Assembly: GCA_902702965.1 (NCBI GenBank)
Contig: CACRXP010000153.1
Location: 566,290 to 630,289 of the forward strand
DNA: 64,000 nt
Reading direction: 5' to 3'
Origin: Spirometra erinaceieuropaei
Lineage: Eukaryota > Platyhelminthes > Cestoda > Diphyllobothriidea > Diphyllobothriidae
Shown: in pieces, positions 52,830-62,394 of the stretch
How positions within the stretch are numbered: the first letter of the stretch is position 1
How the letters are laid out: each line of letters begins with the position of its first letter
Made by a program: the position numbers and the translations under genes
The notes under the pieces: model-generated
Seen by the model: only the letters and a program-made list of their open reading frames with translations
Database searches by the model: none
What the model was told of the DNA's origin: nothing

Positions 52830-54130
52830 GTTCAATTCGCTTCATATTAGTACATTTATGCTACTATCTAAAGGACTTATAAGAAAACTGCGGGCAAGTT
52901 GAAATTGTTCTGCAGTTGGTGTCTTGATTAGAAGTCAACACCAAAATTACAGTCAGTGTTAGGTAGGAGGGAAATGGTGAGCACTCGGACGAGTTATTAT
53001 ATGTGGATGTCGGCGATAGTGGCTTTGGCCAACGGCAATTGCGGGAACTACTGTAAGCTTTACACGTTAAGGACTGGTTTGTATAACCTGACTGCAGCCG
53101 CATCTGCATTTGACAACAGACGCTGTCCAAATGGTTAATGATAGCTTAAGAAAACCTTGTTTTTCACCAGGAAGACTTGCCCAAATTCCACACAGTGATC
53201 TACGTTTATCTTGTCAGCTAGCAATGAGTTGTTCACGTTCTTTATTTGCTCCTTTTCTTAAAATTCTGAAAACTGGTATTTTATTCTTGGAGAAACGCCG
53301 GCTCGTGCGACCAATATATGCTGCCGCACAGGAGTAGGTGAAGAAGTTAATACACATAGAACTGATGTGGGCTAGTAGTTTGTGCTTGACCTCTACGTAG
53401 AAGATGGACTTGTGGAGAAGTGTACCGAGGCGTCAGCTTTGAAAGGTGCGCGATACAATTTAGTTGCGTGGCCGACTTTGTGCGTGCCTCTGAAACGGGG
53501 CTCTGATGAAACACGTCCTTATTTGTGCCGTTAGCGTCGGATAAGTTTGTGGTTTTGACCATGCACTAACTAATAAATTCATCGAGGTTTTCGTTCTGGA
53601 GAAGTAAATTTTCTAAAATTATTAAGTTCATCTGTAACGCTCTTAGCCGAGCAGATCCTTCTTACGTTTATTTGCAAATAATACTTAGATTACGATTAAT
53701 GTTTACAGGTACGAGACTACCGAAATTAATGTGTTGCCCAGACTACTTCTTTGAATTATAGACGCTGTGTCGAAAAATACGGTCGGGTCTTCAACTCAGA
53801 AGTAAATCCAGGAAGGTGCGCGATCCGGACTGTTCTACTTTCAGCTTTAATTTGATTGATGGGTACGTCTGATTGACGGGCACACTTCTCAGTGAATTAT
53901 CATCGGCAACTTTTCGCTGATATACCAACTCACTGACGCTCATCGGTCGCCGGTGGCACTTCTCAATGAATGAAGACTGGAACATTGACTACGCGAGAGA
54001 CCAGGGCATCGATAAATAATCAAGGACTTGTCGCTGAATGATGCGTCATCTAGCCTGGCGACACTCAGCAGGCATGAGATCTTTTTTCGGACACGTCAGA
54101 AGTACAAGTTCAGCATGCACAAATAACGTG
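52830..54130. other. no gene recognised
   Basis: Short overlapping frames on both strands (52,864-53,138, 53,110-53,337, 53,347-53,562, 53,791-53,985) without recognisable motifs. Confidence 0.45.
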
Positions 54131-54137
54131 AATGTAA

Positions 54138-54431
54138 ATGATGACCGATAGTTCCAGTGACAATGAGCCGAACGACAGAGCAATTATATTGCTAGAAATC
54201 TCCAACGCTGATTACATTTTGGCCAATAACAGCTCAGGCCCGGACCGGCTGGCAGTCACCGTAACAAATACGACTCCATCTCAGAATGAATGCCGAACAG
54301 CAAATAATATTAGCTGTGTGGAAGATTTACAACTCTGTTCTTTACATACTGCACCTCTTTCTGCGTCCACCGTAATCACCAGTGATTCGAAGAATCCGAA
54401 GAGAAAAACTAAAAGGATTTGTCGCTTTTGA
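54138..54431 (+). CDS. uncertain ORF, unknown
   Basis: A 97-codon frame with a protein-like layout: an acidic, serine-rich start (MMTDSSSDNEPNDRAI), a middle with three cysteines (CRTANNISC, LQLC) and a basic end (KNPKRKTKRICRF). The last part resembles a nuclear-localisation-type cluster. No related copy was found in the window and I do not recognise a family. It may be an exon or chance. Confidence 0.2.
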   Translation: MMTDSSSDNEPNDRAIILLEISNADYILANNSSGPDRLAVTVTNTTPSQNECRTANNISCVEDLQLCSLHTAPLSASTVITSDSKNPKRKTKRICRF

Positions 54432-54439
54432 ATTTCCTT

Positions 54440-55120
54440 AGAAATTATCTACGAACTTGTAGTAAATCAGATTATTCATGGTTTATAGGCACAGACCGAG
54501 AAGTTTTTGCATTCATATTTGTACCGACTTACATCAGATACAGCGAATAACCACGTAATATTCATCAACTGTTCTGATTGTATTGCATTTCCTCACTCCA
54601 AACAATAATACTAGTTGCCTGTGGCCGGTTAATGAATATTACGCGGTCATCTGCTGTGGCTCATGGACTCCGGCCCAATTATTCATACATGACATTATCG
54701 GTTTGTGCCTACAGACCTTGAATAAACTGATCTACTCCAAGTTGGTAAATGATTTCCGAGGAAATTAAAAAGCGAAATTTCTCAACTGATGTATCTATCA
54801 GAATACCGACGGTTACTGCTGGGGACCCACTGACGAGCCGAAACCCTCGCAGCTGAGCCATGCAGCGGCAGAGCATCGGCAAAACAGGCGTCTATGGACT
54901 TTTGGCTAATGCATGTACTGCTAGCATGGTGTAAACTTACCCTAAAGCTAATAAGACTGTTGTTTTGCAATTGCATCCGCTAATTTTAAATCACTCCTCA
55001 CCGTCAGGGCAGTTATTTTGCACACAGTTATTCTTGCGTCCCTAGTTTCTGCAGACCGTATCGATTAATAATTTACAATCGAAAACATTAAAGTCCTATT
55101 TTTTCTTACTCTTCCTTATA
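54440..55120. other. no gene recognised
   Basis: AT-rich spacer with short frames on both strands; nothing matched. Confidence 0.5.
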
Positions 55121-55129
55121 GTAAGTAAG

Positions 55130-55480
55130 CATTAGCATATTTCGACTCAGGGGAATTTGGTAATCTACTACCACAAGTGCATGTGCATTCTAGCATTATG
55201 TGACACCATTGCATACCAATAGCCCTAAGACTACACATCATTGTGTTTAGGATGACGTGCATCCATGTCCAACGACAGGTTGCAACAAAGTTACAAATCA
55301 ATGAACGACCAGATAAGCTCGGCCCCCTGACATCTCTACTAGATCTTTGGATTCCTCGAGCATGCACAACGTCGTCTGAAATTGTTTTGCGGCTGTTGCG
55401 AGGTTTGCAGCCATGCAAACCTCGAAATACAAAAATCTACAAATTACAGAACTAAGAATGTGATAATTTTTCAGGTGCAT
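55130..55480 (-). repeat. family 3 segment, inverted copy
   Basis: On the minus strand TTTCGAGGTTTGCATGG, CGCAACAGCCGCAAAACAAT and CAGACGACGTTGTGCATG match 57,220-57,300 (TTTCGAGGTGTACATTGG, CACAACAGCCGCAAAATATT). Later GGTGTCACATAATGC matches GGTGTCACATTAAGC at 57,449. Two overlapping frames are open here (55,116-55,418 and 55,298-55,480), so the true coding frame, if any, is undecided. It lies just downstream of copy G. Confidence 0.55.
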
Positions 55481-55489
55481 TTCATCAGA

Positions 55490-55755
55490 TTATTGGCGAA
55501 CGCATGTTGAATTTTACCGCTCAATAGTCCCCACTTGAATTCGTAATTAACGATGGTTATTTCGTCGTTTTTAGTTCATCATCCTGAAACAGCCATGAAC
55601 ACTACGTTTAGCAGTCTGACATGGGAAGAAATGTGTTCGAAAGAAAAAAGCCCACTTTCTTTAACTCATTTGGACGATTGTAGGACTCGAATGTTTAAAT
55701 GATAATAGGATTACTCGCCAAATTATAATATCGGCCACTTCAGGCCATACAGCCG
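55490..55755. other. short spacer between family 3 segment and copy G
   Basis: No motif or open frame seen; no AATAAA for copy G was found here. Confidence 0.4.
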
Positions 55756-55759
55756 ACAG

Positions 55760-56235
55760 TTACTGACAAGAGGCTATGGATGGGGTCGTTCGATAACTGG
55801 TTGAGAAACAAGTACAAATCGCTTCCTCAAGATTTTCTATGTCCAGTAAATGAAGGCTGATGAATTGATAGGCGCTGCCTAAATGTATTCTACCTGCGTA
55901 AACCAGATCTAGAGAGGACATTCGAATGCTATTGTTAGGGCTATTTTCTTCCATCCGGTAAGTATCATCAACAGTTGCCTTAAATTGCGGTCTAAAACGA
56001 TGTCATATTTTATGTACATGTCACACTTGTATAACAACTGAGCAGAACCATTTGTATGTCCTCTACTTTGAATGCCATCTCAATGATTTGCTTAGCCATT
56101 ATTGATGCAACACAGCGTAGGTGTAGAAATCACGCTGCTTTGGCAAAAACATCCACTGATTTAGTCCACTGAAATGAGTGTTCAATCCTACTTGCTTAAA
56201 CACCGCATGACACAAGGTAATGTCCATTTGCTAAC
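55760..56235 (-). pseudogene. family 1 copy G
   Basis: Exon 3 starts after CTGCTCAG at about 56,037 and ends at 55,760. At 278 nt it is 25 nt shorter than the family, and it has a frame break before FKATVDDTYRMEEN. From there it is open: NSIRMSSLDLV, then LHLLDIENLEEAICTCF, ending TTPSIASCQ and stop, matching the end of copy F in layout. Exon 2 is reduced to about 56,235-56,090 (DITLCHAVFKQVGLNTHFSG against DYIILHNLTKYLV..AFRHSF in F) and runs into a TAA before the FDCTF motif. It is a truncated pseudogene. Its upstream flank at 56.83 kb carries a family 3 segment, as in copy E. Confidence 0.75.
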
Positions 56236-56239
56236 ATTT

Positions 56240-56825
56240 TCACTAAATTATAGCATTGCTGATATCCCCATAAAATAAAGAAATATGTCGATCTATTTTC
56301 TTCCAATAAATTAATAACTGTTCACAGACTGGCAAGGTAAGTATTATCGAATATGTTGCTGGGTTCTTGATGCGACGGGCAAACCACCGCAAATTGGTGT
56401 AAAAGCTGGTGAGTGCAAACATATTTATATAAATTGGAATGACATTCCAAATTTCACAGTTATCTTTTAATTGAAAATCATTGGGAAGCCCATCGCCTCC
56501 AAATTATTGGCACTATACATGTCTGCCTCCAACAGCAGACGACAAAGTTATCGTACTGAACTCGGCAAGAAGTGGAATTGAGGGAAACTTGCAACCACTT
56601 TAACAATCTATTGTCGGATATTACCAGATTTTCAAAACGAATATCTTATGTAGACTGAAAATATTATTAACATTTCAACGTTACTCAACACGTTTTCGTC
56701 TCAGGAATTACTATCACTAGTTCTCGATGAACGCATGATCAATTTTGCTTATGAACATCAAAACAGTTGATGTTAACCACTGAAACAAATCAGAACTTCC
56801 CACCAAAAATGACTCGACCGTCCCT
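56240..56825. other. upstream flank of copy G
   Basis: AT-rich; no exon 1 for copy G and no other gene recognised. Confidence 0.45.
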
Positions 56826-56829
56826 CCCG

Positions 56830-57470
56830 GAGCTGTCCTACGGTGATGCAAGCAATTCTGGCAGTGCCCAAATACGCGTCGACCCCGGTTTATGAAAATT
56901 GATTAATATGGACAAAGCCTACTTCTTCTCTCTCAAATATGCTTTTTTTAGGTCCTGTCCACGGACTGCCATTAGTAATTGTCAGCAGTATGAAACCTAG
57001 TTAAGTCTACTTAGGATGATAATTAATTCTTGGCTATTATGTGTATTCTTGTTAAAACCTTTCAGGTTTTCAATTTACGAAACCAGTTAAAAATTGCTTT
57101 TTGGATACATATTTTGCATCTCAAATAGCTGAATTGGGTGTTGCCGGCCGTCTGAAATATAACCCTACAAATGCAACTGCATTTTGATCGACTTCTCCAT
57201 CTTGTCATTTACAAATGCATACGTTTCGAGGTGTACATTGGTAAAAATCTCACAACAGCCGCAAAATATTCCAGACGACTTACTGCACGCGCGCGGATCC
57301 CGGAGGTCCAGGAGAGAGGTTAGTGTGCCGAGTTTACTTGGTCGTCCTTTGATGTACGAACTTGTGACATTTTGTCGCTAACCACGACTGTGGGTCAAAC
57401 CGGACTACAAGACTGTGATATTTGACATGTTATTCATATGCTTTGGTGTCACATTAAGCGAGGAGGTGCA
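56830..57470 (+). repeat. family 3 segment, copy 2
   Basis: It matches 40,250-40,970 in order and orientation. TACGCGTCGACCCCGGTTTA and AGGTCCTGTCCACGGACTGC come first. The block with CCAGACGACTTACTGCACGC then matches both 40.79 kb and, inverted, 55.36 kb. Some frames are open (57,184-57,381) but not the same frame in all copies. It lies head-to-head about 0.6 kb upstream of copy G. Confidence 0.6.
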
Positions 57471-57479
57471 CGGACTCAT

Positions 57480-60400
57480 AGAACAAGACTAGAGCAAGCA
57501 TCGGAGTCAGAGTGTGCGAAAGATAGCAAACTGTATGGAAGAGTAAGGAGGACGGGACTCAAATATTATCAATTGAAAAATTTTGATTAATCACTGTATA
57601 AAACATACGAACGGTTGCATAATGATGTACAGAAGAATTGTGTTAAGGCTGCTGGACCACTTCGGATAAAGAACTATGATCGTCGAAACCATATGCTGGA
57701 AAGCCCATCAGACGCCAGGCAATAAGGCCGAAAGGCACACTACCACGACAGAAAACTTGTGGGGTCGTTTGCCAGATCTGGGGCAATTGCGCACATAGTA
57801 AAAACGTCAGAGAAACCTGGGGATATCTCCAGACGTCGATGACCAAGAACACAGCATCGGTGGGCATAAAAGGCATTAGCACTTAAACATCAGCTCAGTT
57901 TACGGCAACCGGCCATATTTCCAATTTTCGAGACCCCATTCCTTACAAGGATTGACAACCGTGTGAGCCCTTACCATATTAGGTGCGGAGGTATTTCCTG
58001 TGGAAGGCGTGAGCGAGCAACAATCCCAGATCGTGAAATTGCGACAATTAATTACTCGGACGCTGATTGACGAGTTATTATCGCCTCAATTTTGAATCCT
58101 ACCGGTAATAGCGCAAGCTTTAATTTATAGTACCCATGTGTTCCTACGGCAGCTACACAATATACGTAATGCATTCTGTGTGACTCGACTGCCCTTATTT
58201 GCGGCTGTCTCGGATAATGGGTTTGCGTGGGGCCAGTAAAACACTCTGTTCCAGTGGTCATGACGTTATCTTCTGAACTGGTTCCTGGATCACCGATGTT
58301 CGCTTTAAAAGACAATGCAAATATAAGTTGGCATAACGAAAAATTATTTTATTCATCAATTTCAAGGACTCCTCCACTTTGCTGCCTTCACACAGAATGT
58401 CCAACTGTTTTTTTGTTAAAAATAAAAATAAAACTTTCGATCGCGTACCCTTAGTGGGTTTCGTAAAAGGGAATTGTTGGATATAGAATGGCATATTGAA
58501 GCACTTGAAAATGTCCGCCGGAGTTCTAAAGGGGATTGGCAGATGCTATTTGTATTTGTTATACAGCAGTAAGTGTCTGAAATTGATAGATGTCTCCAGT
58601 ATAAAATTATTTAAACCAAGTATCAGATATCTCGGTGGTTTCCTGTGGTCCACATAATGGAACGTCGTATACTTGTAGGTCAAAACCCACTTGTCGATTA
58701 TGATAATCCGTTTAGGAAAGAAACGGGGTATTATGAAGTAACAATTGCTCATGATTGGGGTCACATCTATTCATTGGTCTTCCGAAGCAAACAAGCTTTA
58801 ATTGCGTGGTAGAGATCAAGAACAGGCAATCAGTTAGCAGACCGAAGTCGACAAAACTATACTACCAGTGGAGATACAACGGGTTTTGGGGATAAACTAA
58901 TTGAGCGTTATTTCAGGCTTGTTGGCTTTGATTCCCTCAATCATACTCCCGCTTCGATCGGAAAAACAAAAACTTCGACGGACCGGCGTTCACCAGTGCC
59001 TCGTTGACTGCCCCTATCGGTCACTGAAGGTCAGATGTTTACTTACACATGGCATGACGTGCACCGTTTATGCTTGCTCCCTTCTCCAGCCAAAGACGGG
59101 AATAGCAACAGTTGAGGAGACAGGTGGTTATTGCGCTAAGTTGCATGGAAGTTTTTTCCAGAGTTAGAGTGAATGCCATACTAAATTTTACGATAGGATT
59201 TGAAGTTTACTCAGGCTGGAGATTTTGTTACTGCTAAAAAATCCCTCCTGGCGTTTAATGGAAGATCATCTAAATGAAAAGAAATTGGATTTTCAAGTTT
59301 GCGTCTTGGCGGTATCCACATAAGGTAACCTCATCCAAACATCTTTCCAACTCGTACAATGTGCAACAAAAGTGCCAATGCCCTTTAACAAGTGACTAAA
59401 CACAGTTTCCAAAGGATTTTAACACATTAAGTACAAATTCTTTAACGGTTTTATTTTCAATGTGATGACTTTTATGACAAGGGCAGTGTCATTTGACAAA
59501 ATACGAAGTTCTCCGCGTGCCATCGTTTGGATGTACTGCGGAAGGCTGAAGAGGCATATGGGATCACCGGCTTTTAAGCCGAATCAGTTTTTCCTAATAT
59601 GCCCCTTATGGCACAATCACGCATTTCATGTTCCAACCGCCTACCAAATTAAAGCCTGGACAAATTTTGTTTATATAGCAATGATTTTCGCGTGTAGACT
59701 TACTATTGAGAATTATTAGGCACTGGTACTGGGTAGTCGAAGAACGTTGCAAATGCCTTAGTTGTTAAACATATCGATTTGTTGAGGTTTCAAATTGTCT
59801 TTCTTCTGCGCTTGTAAGATTGTCTTTCAAGCAGGCAACACAAAATAAAATACGCTCACTTGGGATAGCCAGCTAATGTCATATGGACTGCTTATGTTGA
59901 AATGTTAAAAGCGAGGTTCGAGTGCAAGACCGTGTTCCCGGTTTGGGCCATAATTCTACCTTCTATCACTAAAAATGTTTTAAAGTAATTAGTATTATGA
60001 CTATACAAAGAAGATGACCAACTGTCTCAGACGGCATCCTATCTAGCCCACACTGCTGTAGGATGCGGGACAGATGGCGTAAGTGCGGGTTTTTGACGTC
60101 TTGTTGGATGAAATTGAAGAGTCCCGTGTCAGTTTGATGACTGATGTGTGTCTAAAGATGCAAACCCTCGTGGCCTTACGATTTGCCATGCCCCTTAATC
60201 GGCCTGTCTGTCAGGTCAGGGCAGATTGGTTTGAGGCGGTGTTAAACCTTAGCGTGAATTATTGCTTTCCCAGACGTGCATACAATCCCAAGCCCCTAGG
60301 TCGACGCAAAGGAACACCCCAGGATTCAGTTAGTGTACAGACTTATTCAGTGAAAAAAAAATTTAACGAAATCAAATCGAAATTCTGAGGTGATAGACCT

Positions 60401-60780
60401 AGAGGTGTGACTGGAATCTGTGTAGACCGTCATCCTAAGTGAGGCCTATAACACTAAGTGTTTAATTTTCTAACTTTGTCCACGCCGAACACCAATTTCC
60501 CGAAGACAGCAAACATACTCAGAATGCCTTTGCTCAAAATATATTGTGCAGGCCTATTTTCATTTTATTCAGTATGGTTGGTAAGGGTAACAGGCAATTC
60601 ATTTGTTTAAATTACCATGCATTTTTAAGTTGACCTGACTATAGAGCAATTTAAAATTTGCAAATGCGGTCAGTTAACCAGTCCTGAACAGCTAACTGTT
60701 TCACATTCTAGAAGAAGCATCAGAGTGAATCCGGTAGGCGCATAAGCAAAACGTTAGTTGGTTAGTGCTGTTTGCTGGCT
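57480..60780. other. long stretch without a recognised gene
   Basis: Many frames of 60-100 codons occur (57,643-57,882, 58,052-58,494, 58,901-59,167, 59,462-59,719, 60,083-60,388), none with a recognisable domain or a paralogous partner in the window. The frame at 58,901 starts with a hydrophobic run but lacks further support. Confidence 0.45.
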
Positions 60781-60789
60781 CACTGTCTC

Positions 60790-61320
60790 CGTGATGATTG
60801 CTCGCCCGCGCCCACCCCACGTGACTGATTCTCCTGCCACTGGGAAAATCGCAGTACGGAATAGGTTACCGGGAAGTCATTGTGCTTGTTGATGGATTGC
60901 GGGCCTGAGAACCCTGACTAGAGCTGCTCGCGACTCAAGCGGTTGTCAACCCTTGCGAGGATTTCGGCCTCTTAAAATTTGAACATATGGCCGGGTCCCG
61001 TCGAGTGTGCCGCCAACTGAGATTTAGCGTCTCCCCGCCTCACTGCTGCTGCGTGCTCGGCAATTCGAGTTCGGAGTAACCTCCCAGATTCTCCGACATA
61101 ATTTTTTTGCCCACAACAACACTAGATCCGGCAAACGACTCCAGACTATTCCTGCCGTGGCAGCGGATCTTTTGGCCTCATGATTTGGCGCCTAATGGTT
61201 GCTTCCGGCCTGTGTGCAACACCAAATCCAGGTGGAGTGAGAAGACGACTGACGGCTTCCGAGACATTTTTCGCGTACGGAAGAGCCCGCCAAAATTCGG
61301 GGTCGGTTGAATTTGGTCTC
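60790..61320 (+). mobile_element. PLE leader / terminal-repeat remnant
   Basis: TATGGCCGGGTCCCGTCGAG and the following CGCCAACTGAGATTTAGCGT match the remnant at 23,530-23,575. It directly precedes the inverted PLE front at 61.33 kb. GC is higher than in the surroundings. The open frame 61,107-61,310 has no domain and is taken as untranslated PLE sequence. Confidence 0.6.
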
Positions 61321-61325
61321 TGGTG

Positions 61326-62390
61326 TCATTTTGTATGCACTGGTTGACAAAGTTGCGCGGGTAACCATTGCCTCAGAAAATCCGTCGAGATATTGGAATT
61401 CGGCAAGCTTGTTTTCCAGTAGGACACTTTGTGTCCAATGAGATTCTTCGCTTCGTCTATCGCTACCGTCTGGCTGAGTACTGATTCCGCTGCTGCGATC
61501 ATGTTGGCAGGTTTGGCATCGGCTGTGTTGATTGAGGCCTCATGACGTAAAACCTGCATTTGTTCCTCCGTCAGCTCATTTGACGACAAGTTGTGACAGA
61601 CGAAACGAAGAACCTCATTGGACACCAAGTGTCCTCCACCCTCATGGCTTATAGGACGCGCGACGTGCTTTCCAAGGTCGAGCGTGATGCGCTTAAGGAA
61701 CTCAGGACCGACAACGACCTCCTTATCGTGCCTGCGGCCAAGGGACTTCAACGGTCGTATTGGACAGGACAGACTACAATCAAAATCCAAAAGCTCGTTG
61801 GAGGATCGTCAGTCCTATGTCCCATGCGAATCCAACTCCATGAAAACGCTGACACGCGAGAGTAACGCGACGCTGTTGGCATTGGAGAATTCAGGTGCAA
61901 TATCGCCAATCGACCGACGCATGACGAGAGCACAAGAAACGGCCCTAGCCCGATTCTACGGTCTCCCAAAAGTGCACAAAGGGGGCACTACTCTCCGGTT
62001 TATCGTATCACTAAAGGGCACTCCAACCTACGGACTGCCAAAGTGGTTGATCCAACGTCTCAAGTTCCTGACCTCCGATTCAAACACCACAGTCAGCTCG
62101 TCAACGCAATTCTTGGAGAAACCAAACGGAGTAAGTCTCCTGCCAAGCGATATCATGGTTTCCTTTGATGTCACGTCCCTTTTTACTTCTATCCCGCAGG
62201 ACCTGGCAGTCGAGACCATCGAACTACTCCTAAGAGAGAAATACGACGGAACGGAGAATCGCCTCGGACACGCCCAAACAATCCAGCTCCTGAAGTTCTG
62301 TCTCAAGACGTACTTTACGTTTGACGGAACAATCTCCGAGCAAATGAAAGAAACGTCAATGGATTCACACTTACTGCAGAGAAAATGACC
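61326..62390 (+). mobile_element. Penelope-like element RT, front part with 5' inversion
   Basis: On the minus strand (61,600-61,400) the PLE N-terminal region reads RFVCHNLSSNELTEEQMQVL, ADAKPANMIAAAESVLS and DEAKNLIGHKVS. From 61,593 the plus strand repeats that last point (DETKNLIGHQVS) and goes on: DVLSKVERDALKELRTDNDL, a frameshift near 61,740, LARFYGLPKVHKGG (RT fingers), LRFIVSLKGTPTYGLPKWLI, IMVSFDVTSLFTSIPQDLAV (motif A) and KTYFTFDGTI. It stops at 62,388 before motif B. An inverted front joined to the forward continuation with a small overlap fits twin priming. The join to the 1.6-kb duplication at 62,395 is abrupt. Confidence 0.85.
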
Positions 62391-62394
62391 GTCC

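Noticed and set aside
58901..59167. Signal-peptide-like start with later cysteines (MSVISGLLALIPSIILPL)
   Set aside because: No paralog, no splice or poly(A) context and no recognised cysteine spacing.
60083..60388. 101-codon frame ending in a lysine-rich tail
   Set aside because: No recognisable family and a poly(A) run inside the frame; not distinguishable from chance.
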